DNA from: an uncultured Eubacteriaceae bacterium
GTDB taxonomy: Bacteria; Bacillota; Clostridia; Eubacteriales; Eubacteriaceae
NCBI GenBank assembly: GCA_945867155.1
Contig: CAMBHL010000001.1
Location: forward strand, 186,001-250,000
Reading direction: 5' to 3'
Length of the DNA stretch: 64,000 nt
Part shown: one piece after another, positions 18,383-26,997 of the stretch
How the letters are laid out: the number at the start of each line of letters is the position of its first letter
How positions within the stretch are numbered: position 1 is the stretch's first letter
Notes under the pieces: model-generated
Seen by the model: only the letters and a program-made list of their open reading frames with translations
Told to the model about the DNA's origin: nothing
Database searches by the model: none
Made by a program: the position numbers and the translations under genes

Positions 18383-19351
18383 TTAGAATATAGCCAGCAT
18401 GGCGATGCTGACAAAAACGACGGTTAAAATCCAAAATACCGTAACCACCCGCGGCTCACTCCATCCCGACAATTCAAAATGATGATGAATCGGAGTCATT
18501 TTAAAAATACGCTTGCCATGGGTCGCTTTAAAGTACGTCACCTGCATGATCACTGAAAGGGCTTCTAAGAAATAGATGAAGCCGGCAATTAAGATAAATA
18601 TCTGCAGTCTTAAAGCGATGGCTGTTGTCACAACGGCGCCGCCAAGGGCCAGGGAACCCGTATCGCCCATAAATATATCAGCCGGATTCGAGTTCCATCG
18701 CAGGAAACCAAAGCAGCCCCCGACGACAGCGCCGGAAAACGCCGCCACTTCCGGATTCTTGCTCACGATGGCCACTGTCATGAAAAAAATCATGACAAAA
18801 GCCGTCACGCCAGAGCACAAGCCATCCAAACCGTCTGTCAGATTAACCGCGTTGGTCACTGCCACAACGACAAAAATCGTAAAGGGATAGAAGCCCCATC
18901 CCAGATCAATCAGATGATGGCTGAAAGGAATGACCAGCTGCGTGCCGATTTCCGGATTATGCCCGGCATAAATGGCGATCACAAGGGCCGCCGCAATTTG
19001 CAAAACCAGCTTCTGCCAGGCACGCAGACCCAGATTGTGATGCGCCGTCACCTTAATATAATCGTCAATAAAGCCAATCACACCAAAGGCAATCATTCCC
19101 AGCAGCGGAAAAAGAAGATCTTTTCCCACAATAAAGGTAAAAACGACCATTGCAATCAAAATGCCGCCCTGAATGACGATGCCGCCCATGGTCGGTGTCC
19201 CTGATTTTTTCTGATGACTTTTCGGGCCTTCTTCCCGGATCGCCTGCCCGAAATTGAGTTTGTGAAGCACCGGCAAAAAGCACTTGGTTCCAATCCAAAC
19301 TAAAATAAAACTGATGATCAGTGAAATCAGGGCCGCATGTAAACTTTCCAT
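18383..19351 (-). CDS. mraY: Phospho-N-acetylmuramoyl-pentapeptide transferase
   Basis: MraY links phospho-MurNAc-pentapeptide to undecaprenyl phosphate, making lipid I. The 322-residue polytopic protein shows KKSGTPTMGG near the N-terminus, DDYIKV, NLTDGLDGL, GFLRWNSNPADIFMGDTGSL and MTPIHHHFELSGW, all conserved catalytic or substrate loops. It follows murF by 18 bases. Confidence 0.97.
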   Translation of the reverse strand: MESLHAALISLIISFILVWIGTKCFLPVLHKLNFGQAIREEGPKSHQKKSGTPTMGGIVIQGGILIAMVVFTFIVGKDLLFPLLGMIAFGVIGFIDDYIKVTAHHNLGLRAWQKLVLQIAAALVIAIYAGHNPEIGTQLVIPFSHHLIDLGWGFYPFTIFVVVAVTNAVNLTDGLDGLCSGVTAFVMIFFMTVAIVSKNPEVAAFSGAVVGGCFGFLRWNSNPADIFMGDTGSLALGGAVVTTAIALRLQIFILIAGFIYFLEALSVIMQVTYFKATHGKRIFKMTPIHHHFELSGWSEPRVVTVFWILTVVFVSIAMLAIF

Positions 19352-19369
19352 AAAATTATCGCTCCTCTT

Positions 19370-20749
19370 CTATCTTTTTTCCTGGTCGGCTGCCTTCTGC
19401 AGCTGCTCTGCGACATGGTGTAAATTCATGCCGTGGGAAGCCTTCAGCAAAACCGTATCTCCTGGCAGCGAAACCTTTTTTAAAGCCGCAGCCGCAGCAT
19501 CGGCGTCTGCAACGTGATAAACTTCAATTCCCCTGTCCTTGGCACCGGCGGCCATCGCTTCTGAAAGGGGACCCACTGCAATTAAAACGTCGGCTTTTTC
19601 TGCCGCATAGGTGCCGATTTCACGATGCTTTTCTGAGCTGTCTTTGCCAATTTCAAGCATGTCCCCCAGCACAGCGACGACGCGGCCTTCTGCCTGAGCT
19701 GAAACCGTATTAAGGGCCGCCTTGACCGATTCCGGATTCGCATTGTACGAATCGTCGATGAGATCACGGCCGTCAATGTTGATTTTCTTCATTCGGTTGC
19801 CACTGGGGACAAAACGGTCTAATCCGTCCTGAATTTCCAAAGGCGAATAGCCGCATATCAACCCGACGCCAATGGCCATCAGGCAGTTATAAACGTTGTG
19901 TTCTCCAGGATATCTGAAATGATAAGATGCGCCTCGCACTTCAAAACGCACCCCCTCTGCAGTCTGAGCGACGTTTTCTGCTTTAAAATCCACATCATCC
20001 TGATGAATGCCGGTCCGCATTACTTGATAAGGCGACGGCGTAATCCGTCTCAAATAGGGATCGTCTCCGTTGACCAGGGCGATGTCCTGGGCGTTCATAG
20101 TTTCGAGAATTTCTTTTTTGGCCCGGAGGGTATTGTCTTTTGTCCCCAGATTTTCAAGATGCGCAGAGCCGATATTGGTGATCACGCCAATATGGGGTTT
20201 AACCTCAAAAATCGAGCGATGGATTTCACCTAAATGGTTCATCCCCATTTCGACAACGGCAGCTTCATGTTCCGGCGACAATTGAAAAAGGGTCAATGGG
20301 ACGCCAATTTCATTGTTGAAATTCCCCTGGGTTTTCATCACCTTTTTCTTGACGCTGAGCACAGCGGCAATTAAATCCTTTGTGGTTGTTTTGCCGGCTG
20401 ATCCCGTAACCGCCACAACTGGAATATTGTATCTTGCGCGGTTCGCCGCTGCCAGTTTTCGCAGGGCCTCCATCGTCGAAGCCACGACAATTTTCACAGC
20501 CCCCTGAACCTGATACTGATCCTTGTGCGATGTGTCGCACAAATAAGCCGCTGCGCCGCCTTCGCAGGCCGCCGGAATAAAACGGTGCCCGTCGTTCTTC
20601 TCGCCGATGATTGGCACGTAAAGATCTCCTGGTGTAACAATCCGGCTGTCGATGACGATTCCCGAAATCATCTGTCCGCCATCATCTGTTTCAATTTTTC
20701 CGCCTGTAATGTGCGCCACTTCATCAACTGTCCACGGTTGAAATTCCAT
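19370..20749 (-). CDS. murF: UDP-MurNAc-tripeptide–D-Ala-D-Ala ligase
   Basis: MurF completes the UDP-MurNAc-pentapeptide. The 459-residue enzyme shows DLYVPIIGEKNDGHRFI in the N-terminal substrate domain, the ATP loop VTGSAGKTTTKDLI, MGMNHLGEIH, the NIGSAHLENLGT motif and DDSYNANPESVKAAL. The ATG follows AAGGAG. It sits between ftsI and mraY in the usual order. Confidence 0.96.
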   Translation of the reverse strand: MEFQPWTVDEVAHITGGKIETDDGGQMISGIVIDSRIVTPGDLYVPIIGEKNDGHRFIPAACEGGAAAYLCDTSHKDQYQVQGAVKIVVASTMEALRKLAAANRARYNIPVVAVTGSAGKTTTKDLIAAVLSVKKKVMKTQGNFNNEIGVPLTLFQLSPEHEAAVVEMGMNHLGEIHRSIFEVKPHIGVITNIGSAHLENLGTKDNTLRAKKEILETMNAQDIALVNGDDPYLRRITPSPYQVMRTGIHQDDVDFKAENVAQTAEGVRFEVRGASYHFRYPGEHNVYNCLMAIGVGLICGYSPLEIQDGLDRFVPSGNRMKKINIDGRDLIDDSYNANPESVKAALNTVSAQAEGRVVAVLGDMLEIGKDSSEKHREIGTYAAEKADVLIAVGPLSEAMAAGAKDRGIEVYHVADADAAAAALKKVSLPGDTVLLKASHGMNLHHVAEQLQKAADQEKR

Positions 20750-20767
20750 AAATTTCTCCTTCTTTAT

Positions 20768-23194
20768 CTATTTCTGTTTAAACGTCACCGTTACAACGGA
20801 CTGACGTTTAACTTTCTGACCGGCACTTGGATTCTGCTTCACCGCAAAGCCTGATCCTTTAACTTTCATCTTAAGACCTAAGCCGCTCAGCATTTCATTG
20901 GCTTCCTGAATGTTCATGCCGGACAAATCCGGAACGCTGACCTTGGTGCTGGTGCTTTCTGAACGGGTTCCGGTCTTTAACACCATGGTATCTTTTCTCT
21001 TGTAAGTCGATTTGGCTTTAAGACTCTGGGATACCACCACATTGCCTTTTCCGCTTTTATCAACCTTGTAGCTGATCCCCTTTTCTTTCAGGATTTGTTC
21101 TGCAAAATCCACCTCCTGACCGGTAACATCCGGGACGATCACCGTATTCTTCGACATTTTGCTTGTCGACTGACCGCTTGGATTCATATAATCGGAAGTC
21201 TGCTGCAGAATTTTGATCGCCGCCGGCGCTGCCGACTGGGCGCCGTACGCCCCGTTCTGTGCCTCATCGATGACGACTAAAACAGCATACTTCGGTTTAT
21301 TGACTGGCGTAAACCCAAAGAAAGAAGTCACATATTTGGTATGAGAGTACTCGCCGTTTTCAACTTTCTGAGCAGTACCGGTTTTGCCACCGATGCTGTA
21401 ATTTCCGGCGAGCTGCGCTAATTCCGGATTATTCGTGACCACCTTCTGCATGATTTTGCGCATTTCTTTGGAAGTCGCTTTAGATATGATCTGTTTGGAC
21501 GAGTTCTTGCTCGCATTGGACGTAATGTTTTTATTCTTTGAAGAAATCACTGTCGGACGCATGTAATAGCCGTTGTTAATCACGCTGTTCAAAGCGCTGA
21601 GCAATTGGATCGGCGTCGTCATGAGCCCCTGTCCAAAAGACAAGTTGGAATAATCCAGCAAATTGATTTTGTTGCCTGATTTAAAAACCCGGGTCATGAC
21701 GCCAGCTTCTTCTCCGGGAAGCTCAATGCCCGTCGTCTTTCCAAAACCGTAATCGTAGGCATAACGGTAAAACAGCGTCGGGTCCAGCTTCTGAATGATC
21801 TGAACCAATCCCGGATTGCACGAATTCGACACCGCGTCTGCTGCCGTTTGAACCCCGTGCACCGCCGTGCAGTTCACGGTTACCCCGTCAATATTAATCG
21901 AACCGTTGCAGACTACTTTGTCCGACGGCGAAATGGCGCCCTCTTCAAAAGCCGACGAAGCTGTGATGGGCTTAAAGGTCGAACCTGGTTCATAGGTAAA
22001 ACTGACCGCCGGATTGCTCCACATCTGATTTAATTTATAAGAATTGGAATGCCCCTTTAGCTGATCCTTGTAATTTTTATAATACGTTTTATTCAGTGTG
22101 TAGGGGTCATTGAGATTATAATCCGGCTTGGTCGCCATCGCAAGAATCTCTCCGGTTTTGACGTTCATTACAATGGCTGTTCCGCGTTTTGCCTTCCACT
22201 GACTGATCGATTCATTGAGGGCTTTCTCTGCGATAATTTGAATATTGCTGTCGATGGTCAAAATCAGATTCTTGCCTTTTTTAGGCTGCTTAACGACTTT
22301 TGTTAGCGACGGCAGGGTATTGCCGGAAGCGTCTTTTTGCAAATAAGCCAGGCCGTTTTGTCCGGAAAGCCATTTATTGTAAGTGCTTTCGACACCTGTG
22401 ACGCCTTGGTAATTTTGATTGGTGAACCCCAGCAGATAAGAAGCAAAATTGCCATTGGTGTAATAGCGCCGGTTGTCGTCAATCAATTCAACCCCATTGG
22501 TCGACTGTACCGTGCCGTTTTTTTTCACGGTCATTTCCTTCAAAATTTTATTCGCGAGAGAATTATCCACCTGGCTCTTAATGAGCAGGGCCGAATTTTC
22601 TTTTTCTGTTAAATAACCCAATGCCGTTTTATAAGACATATTGTCGAACATAGAGGCCAGCAGGCGGGCAGCTTTCTTTGGATCTTTAATTTTATCCGGA
22701 TAGGCGTACAGCGTTCCGTCCTTGTACTTCAAACCCTCCGGTTCAATGGCATGGGCACGGCGTCCCTGGGAGGCCGTGACATTGTCTTTCACCGTGACAT
22801 AGTCATTTTCCAGCTTTTCCGCTTTCTTGCGAATGTCTTCTTCTTTTAAGCCTAGTTGTGACGACAGCGTTTTGACCAACTTCTCTTCGTCCGTAATTTC
22901 GGCTGGAATGATATAAATGGCTTTCGCCGTGGAATTCTGCGCCAAAATGTTCATATTCCGGTCGTAGATATTGCCTCTGGCGGCCTGAACCTGAACTTGG
23001 TCGACAACCTGATCGACTTGCCTTGCATACTGATCTGATGAATCGATGACCTGCAGATAAACGAGCTTGCCGACGATAACAGCCGCAAAAATGGCAAATA
23101 CAACTAAAACAAAGGCAACCCGCTTATTCTGACGGCGGCGCATTGAAGCGCCCTGTCGGTCGGTCGTTTTTTTATGCTGCTTTGATGTCTTCAT
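20768..23194 (-). CDS. ftsI: Class B penicillin-binding protein with PASTA domains (FtsI/SpoVD type)
   Basis: A septal D,D-transpeptidase. The 808-residue protein has a basic N-terminus, one membrane anchor (about residues 30–50), a PBP dimer domain, and the transpeptidase domain with SxxK in EPGSTFKPI, SxN in SNSCNPG and KTG in IGGKTGTAQ. Two PASTA repeats follow (VIVPDVTGQEVDFAEQIL and VSVPDLSGMNIQEANEML). The ATG at 23194 was preferred to a TTG seven codons upstream, which would overlap the end of ftsL. Only one ftsI/spoVD-type gene is seen here. Confidence 0.93.
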   Translation of the reverse strand: MKTSKQHKKTTDRQGASMRRRQNKRVAFVLVVFAIFAAVIVGKLVYLQVIDSSDQYARQVDQVVDQVQVQAARGNIYDRNMNILAQNSTAKAIYIIPAEITDEEKLVKTLSSQLGLKEEDIRKKAEKLENDYVTVKDNVTASQGRRAHAIEPEGLKYKDGTLYAYPDKIKDPKKAARLLASMFDNMSYKTALGYLTEKENSALLIKSQVDNSLANKILKEMTVKKNGTVQSTNGVELIDDNRRYYTNGNFASYLLGFTNQNYQGVTGVESTYNKWLSGQNGLAYLQKDASGNTLPSLTKVVKQPKKGKNLILTIDSNIQIIAEKALNESISQWKAKRGTAIVMNVKTGEILAMATKPDYNLNDPYTLNKTYYKNYKDQLKGHSNSYKLNQMWSNPAVSFTYEPGSTFKPITASSAFEEGAISPSDKVVCNGSINIDGVTVNCTAVHGVQTAADAVSNSCNPGLVQIIQKLDPTLFYRYAYDYGFGKTTGIELPGEEAGVMTRVFKSGNKINLLDYSNLSFGQGLMTTPIQLLSALNSVINNGYYMRPTVISSKNKNITSNASKNSSKQIISKATSKEMRKIMQKVVTNNPELAQLAGNYSIGGKTGTAQKVENGEYSHTKYVTSFFGFTPVNKPKYAVLVVIDEAQNGAYGAQSAAPAAIKILQQTSDYMNPSGQSTSKMSKNTVIVPDVTGQEVDFAEQILKEKGISYKVDKSGKGNVVVSQSLKAKSTYKRKDTMVLKTGTRSESTSTKVSVPDLSGMNIQEANEMLSGLGLKMKVKGSGFAVKQNPSAGQKVKRQSVVTVTFKQK

Positions 23195-23195
23195 G

Positions 23196-23618
23196 TTATT
23201 TTTTCCCAATTCCAATTTTCAACCCGTTTTTCTGCAACCATTCGATGAGATAGTCCATGTTCGTCTTCTGCTTTTTCGCTTTTTTAGGCACCATATAAAC
23301 GTATTGATCTGCATTTGGCTCGCTCATTCCGTACGCCCGCGCCTTGCTTTCAATGCGCGAAAGGTTTTGAGAACTGACGATTTTTCCTTCTTTGGAATCA
23401 TTGAGCGATTTTTGGGTATTGACCTGCTGCTGAAGATTTGTGATTTGTTTGTCCAGCCTCAGAATCGCCGCCTGTTCGATTAACACGCCAAAGGCAACGA
23501 CAAACATCATCACAAGCAGCACCGCCAACGGACGGATGCTGCGCTTTTTTGACGTCCTCTTTCGGCCTTGCCTGGGCTTTTTCCCTGTCTTTGATTCCCT
23601 TTGATGATTGTTTGGCAT
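23196..23618 (-). CDS. ftsL: FtsL/DivIC-like septum protein
   Basis: A 140-residue bitopic protein with a long basic cytoplasmic part (TGKKPRQGRKRTSKKRS), one transmembrane segment (LAVLLVMMFVVAFGVLI, about residues 32–48) and an extracytoplasmic coiled coil (LRLDKQITNLQQQVNTQKS). Its position between rsmH and ftsI, more than its sequence, supports FtsL. It would form a complex with FtsQ/DivIB and DivIC. Confidence 0.75.
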   Translation of the reverse strand: MPNNHQRESKTGKKPRQGRKRTSKKRSIRPLAVLLVMMFVVAFGVLIEQAAILRLDKQITNLQQQVNTQKSLNDSKEGKIVSSQNLSRIESKARAYGMSEPNADQYVYMVPKKAKKQKTNMDYLIEWLQKNGLKIGIGKK

Positions 23619-23632
23619 ACTAATCCTCTTGT

Positions 23633-24577
23633 TTAAGACGAAATGCGTTCGACGACTCTTAATTTTGCACTGCGGGCACGTCTGTTGTGCTGTACTTCTT
23701 CTGCCGATGGCACAATGGGTTTGCGTGTGACCTTCTTAACCGTCGGCTTCCTGCCGCAGACGCAGACCGGAAATTCCGGAGGGCAAATACAAGGATCGGC
23801 CTGTTCATTGAACAAACGCTTGATTTGCCTGTCCTCTAAAGAGTGGAACGTAATCACACAGACTCTGCCCCCTGGCTTTGTCCGCAGTATTGCATTTTTA
23901 ACAGCCTGCATTAAAATTTTCAATTCGTCATTGACTTCTATACGAAGAGCCTGGAAGGTTTTCTTCGCAGGATGTCCTTTTCTCCGGTATTTTTCCGGAT
24001 ACGCCGAACGGATGACATCCGCCAAATCCAAGGTTCTCGTGAAGGGGCGCGTTTTTCTGCGGCTGACGATGGCCTTCGCAATCCGTCCCGCCATTTTATC
24101 TTCGCCGTAATCGTAAATGATTTTTTTAATTTCTGATTCAGAATAATGGTTAACCACATCGGCCGCTGTTTTCGTACGCTGGCGGTCCATCCGCATATCC
24201 AAAGGCCCGTCGTGATGATAGGAAAAACCGCGTTCTGCCTGATCGAATTGGAAAGATGAAACCCCAAGATCGAAAATCACCCCATCGACTGAAGGCACCT
24301 CCAGGCGGTCTAATACAGCTGGCAGATGAATAAAATTATCCCGGACAAAAATTTTTTTGCACGGATATGACGCGAGGCGCTCCTCTGCCCTGGAAATGGC
24401 ATAATCATCCTGATCGATGCCAATGAGACACCCTTCGGGAGACAGGCGCCTCACGATCTGTTCTGAATGGCCGCCGCCGCCCAGCGTGCAGTCGACATAA
24501 CAGCCATTTTCTTTTATGTTTAAAGCTGAGATGGTTTCATTTAATAAAACACTGATATGTTCATCTCTTGATTCCAT
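23633..24577 (-). CDS. rsmH: 16S rRNA (cytosine-1402 N4)-methyltransferase
   Basis: RsmH (MraW) methylates C1402 of 16S rRNA. The 314-residue protein begins HISVLLNETISALNI, has the SAM site DCTLGGGGHS, the DQDDYAI acidic loop and FDLGVSSFQFDQAERGFSYHHDGPLDMRMD, and ends with HNRRARSAKLRVVER. These are highly characteristic. It is the first gene of the cluster; mraZ, usually just upstream, is missing. Confidence 0.97.
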   Translation of the reverse strand: MESRDEHISVLLNETISALNIKENGCYVDCTLGGGGHSEQIVRRLSPEGCLIGIDQDDYAISRAEERLASYPCKKIFVRDNFIHLPAVLDRLEVPSVDGVIFDLGVSSFQFDQAERGFSYHHDGPLDMRMDRQRTKTAADVVNHYSESEIKKIIYDYGEDKMAGRIAKAIVSRRKTRPFTRTLDLADVIRSAYPEKYRRKGHPAKKTFQALRIEVNDELKILMQAVKNAILRTKPGGRVCVITFHSLEDRQIKRLFNEQADPCICPPEFPVCVCGRKPTVKKVTRKPIVPSAEEVQHNRRARSAKLRVVERISS

Positions 24578-24608
24578 TTTTTTCTCCAGACTAACAAATG
24601 ATTCAATT

Positions 24609-24617
24609 ATTATATCA
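24609..24617 (-). promoter_or_regulatory. Extended -10 promoter upstream of rsmH
   Basis: The minus strand reads TGATATAAT (TG-n-TATAAT), ending about 30 bases upstream of the rsmH start. No good -35 is seen at the right distance, which is normal for an extended -10. It lies after the larB terminator. Confidence 0.5.
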
Positions 24618-24652
24618 TACTCTAATCAATCTGCTTATTTTAATGCAAATTT

Positions 24653-24684
24653 AAAAAGCCGTAAAGCTTCACTTTACGACTTTT
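24653..24684 (-). terminator. Terminator of the fhs-folD-fchA-larB operon
   Basis: AAAAG-x-CGTAAAG pairs with CTTTACG-x-CTTTT around a five-base loop, ending in TTTTT on the minus strand, 10 bases after the larB stop. Confidence 0.85.
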
Positions 24685-24693
24685 GAATGTTGC

Positions 24694-25449
24694 TTAAATG
24701 TGGTTGATCATACTGGCAAGGTAGCCCGCTCCAAAGCCATTGTCGATATTGACGACACTGACGCCGCTGGCGCAGGAATTGAGCATCGAGAGTAAAGCCG
24801 ACAGGCCGCCAAAAGAAGCGCCGTAGCCCACAGAAGTCGGCACGGCGATAACCGGACAGTCTGCCATACCGCCGACGACGCTGGCCAAAGCCCCTTCCAT
24901 GCCTGCTGCAGCCACAATCACTCTGGCGCTCATAATCTCATCCATATGATCGAGCAGACGGTGCAGACCCGAAACGCCGACATCGTACAGCCGCCTGACA
25001 TCATTGCCCAGCATCTGCGCCGTCAGCGCTGCTTCCTCCGAAACGGGCAAATCACTAGTGCCCCCTGTCACGATCAGAATATAACCCGAGCCGCTGTCCG
25101 GCAGGAAACCGCCAATTTGAAGAAAATTAGCCAGGGCATGATAATGCATGGGCACATTTTGGACTGTTTTTTGAACTTGTTCCGCTTTGTCCGGATCGAT
25201 GCGGGTGACCATAATGTGCGCCTGCTGATGTTCAAGCATCTTTGACACAATCCCCGAAATTTGATCTGCAGTCTTTCCTGCACCGTAAATCACTTCCGAA
25301 ATCCCCTGCCTGAGACCGCGGTGGGTATCAATTTTGGCGTATCCAATGTCTTGGTAAGGGGCTTCCTTCAGTTTTAAGACCGCCTGATCAATTGAAACCT
25401 TTCCCGATTTTACGTTTTCCAATAAATGATAAATCTCTCTTTGATCCAT
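24694..25449 (-). CDS. larB: LarB-like pyridinium-3,5-biscarboxylic acid mononucleotide synthase
   Basis: LarB carboxylates and hydrolyses nicotinic acid adenine dinucleotide in the first step of nickel-pincer cofactor synthesis. The 251-residue protein has the family N-terminus (ENVKSGKVSIDQAVLKLK) and R-G-L-R-Q-G-I-S-E-V-I-Y-G-A-G-K-T, then a PurE-like domain with VTGGTSDLPVSEEA and AGMEGALASVVGG plus the PTSVGYGASFGG loop. It is the last gene of the fhs operon. The partners larC and larE are not in this window. Confidence 0.88.
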   Translation of the reverse strand: MDQREIYHLLENVKSGKVSIDQAVLKLKEAPYQDIGYAKIDTHRGLRQGISEVIYGAGKTADQISGIVSKMLEHQQAHIMVTRIDPDKAEQVQKTVQNVPMHYHALANFLQIGGFLPDSGSGYILIVTGGTSDLPVSEEAALTAQMLGNDVRRLYDVGVSGLHRLLDHMDEIMSARVIVAAAGMEGALASVVGGMADCPVIAVPTSVGYGASFGGLSALLSMLNSCASGVSVVNIDNGFGAGYLASMINHI

Positions 25450-25464
25450 TAGTCACGCCTCTGC

Positions 25465-26115
25465 TTATCTGTTGCCTCTGATTTCATCCTTTAGTTGATC
25501 GGCTATTTCAGAGCCCCGGATGTTGTTCAGCATCAGAATGTGATCATATTCCTCTGCAATTTTTTCAGCTTCCTGACGGTTTTTCATACTCGCAGTATTA
25601 ATTAAGATATTGAGATGTGCGGCGTTCATGGCCGCCATGCAGAGAATGACAGCGGCAGCGGCGTCGCTTTTTGCCAGCACGCTGCCTTTGTCTGCGACGT
25701 ATTCAATGGCGTCCATCGCCTGGCTGCACAGATTCATGATTTTTTCCGGCACAGCGCAAGCCTGATACAAGGCTGCCTCCAGTACACGCTGATACTGTTC
25801 CCGTTCCGGTTCTGTTTCTTTTGGCATACGGTAGGCTTTTGCCAGGGGGTAAAAAACTTCGGCATCTTCATCAACACAGGCCAACAGTTGTTCTTTGATC
25901 TCATCCAGTGCTTTGAGCTTGGCCTGAAAATCAGCTTCATGTTCCTGGTACTTTGGTTTGCCCACACTCAGATTTAAATACATCATGCCCAAAGCCGCGC
26001 CCAGGGCGCCGGCCATTGCCGCTGCTCCGCCGCCGCCTGGCGTCGGCGCTTTCGAAGCTAAAGATTCGACAAAAGCCCGGCAGTTTTGATCGACCAATTG
26101 TTTTGCTTCTGACAA
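25465..26115 (-). CDS. fchA: Methenyltetrahydrofolate cyclohydrolase / formiminotransferase-cyclodeaminase family
   Basis: A 216-residue helical protein of the cyclodeaminase/cyclohydrolase (FTCD_C) family. The N-terminus shows SLASKAPTPGGGGAAAMAGALGAALGMM, split here as the family's APTPGGG folate site, with the catalytic aspartate in DEDAEVFYPLAKAYRMP. In Clostridium and acetogens the homologue FchA converts methenyl- to formyl-THF. With fhs and folD adjacent it fits the methyl branch of the Wood–Ljungdahl pathway. The start is TTG at 26115 after GAGGTG. Confidence 0.85.
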   Translation of the reverse strand: MSEAKQLVDQNCRAFVESLASKAPTPGGGGAAAMAGALGAALGMMYLNLSVGKPKYQEHEADFQAKLKALDEIKEQLLACVDEDAEVFYPLAKAYRMPKETEPEREQYQRVLEAALYQACAVPEKIMNLCSQAMDAIEYVADKGSVLAKSDAAAAVILCMAAMNAAHLNILINTASMKNRQEAEKIAEEYDHILMLNNIRGSEIADQLKDEIRGNR

Positions 26116-26117
26116 AA

Positions 26118-26981
26118 TTACACCTCGCTTTTGATTCCGGACTGCGCTTTAGCTGCCGCGATCACATGTTTTGCAAGGATAGCGGATGTAATGCCGCTGA
26201 CGCCTCCCGGTGTCGGTGTAACCGCCTGAACCACGGATTCAACTTCTTCCAAATCCACATCGCCACACAATTTGCCGTCTTTAAAAGTCGTTCCGACGTC
26301 AATGACAATCTGTCCAGGGCTGACAAATTCCTTCGTCACCATGTGGACGCGGCCTGTCGCTGCGATCAGAATTTCTGCCTGCTTGGCCACTTCCGGCAAT
26401 TTTTTTGTCCCGGTGTTGCACATGGTCACCGTGGCGCGTTTCTTGAGCAGCATGCTCGCCAAGGGACGCCCCACGACGAGTCCGCAGCCGATGATGACAA
26501 CCCGTTTGCCGTACACGTCGATATGATAATGATCCAAAAGCGCCATGACCGCTTCCGGCGCACAGTAGGCAAAGCCGCTCAGTCTGCCGGACAGCGTATC
26601 GGCGAGATTGGCATCTGTCGCCCCTTCGACGTCTTTCTTCGAATCGATATGCTGAATGATCTGATGATCGTGATACCCTTCAGGCAGGGGCTGAAACAGC
26701 AGAATGCCGTGAACGGCAGGATCGCTGTTGAGCGCCTCTATCTGCTGAATGATCGTCTCTTCTTCCGGCAGCGGATCCAAAACGACGTTTCTGACGTCGA
26801 TGCCGTACCGGCGCATGCTTTTCGTTGCACCCTTTTCATAAGAGATATCGGCCCCTTTATGCCCGACACGAAGCGTCGCCAAAGTGGGGATGACGCCGCC
26901 GGCTTGAAGCGCCTTTAAATCATCCTGCCATTGTTCCTGAATTGCCGCATTAACAGCTTCTGCCGTATATATTATTGCCAT
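26118..26981 (-). CDS. folD: Methylenetetrahydrofolate dehydrogenase/cyclohydrolase
   Basis: FolD interconverts methylene-, methenyl- and formyl-THF. The 287-residue protein shows VGHKGADISYEKGATKS with the catalytic lysine/tyrosine pair (S-Y-x-x-x-K), HGILLFQPLPEG, VEGATDANL, the NAD(P) motif VIIGCGLVVGRPLASML and TPTPGGVSGITSAIL. The usual family motif KDVDG reads KDVEG, and GRSxxVGxP reads GCGLVVGRP. It starts after GGAGTATGA and lies two bases before fchA. Confidence 0.93.
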   Translation of the reverse strand: MAIIYTAEAVNAAIQEQWQDDLKALQAGGVIPTLATLRVGHKGADISYEKGATKSMRRYGIDVRNVVLDPLPEEETIIQQIEALNSDPAVHGILLFQPLPEGYHDHQIIQHIDSKKDVEGATDANLADTLSGRLSGFAYCAPEAVMALLDHYHIDVYGKRVVIIGCGLVVGRPLASMLLKKRATVTMCNTGTKKLPEVAKQAEILIAATGRVHMVTKEFVSPGQIVIDVGTTFKDGKLCGDVDLEEVESVVQAVTPTPGGVSGITSAILAKHVIAAAKAQSGIKSEV

Positions 26982-26997
26982 TCATACTCCTTTATGC

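Noticed and set aside
25953..26918. Long reading frame (about 320 codons) on the plus strand opposite folD and fchA
   Set aside because: It is fully antisense to two clear enzymes, has no family motifs and its codons mirror the minus-strand genes.
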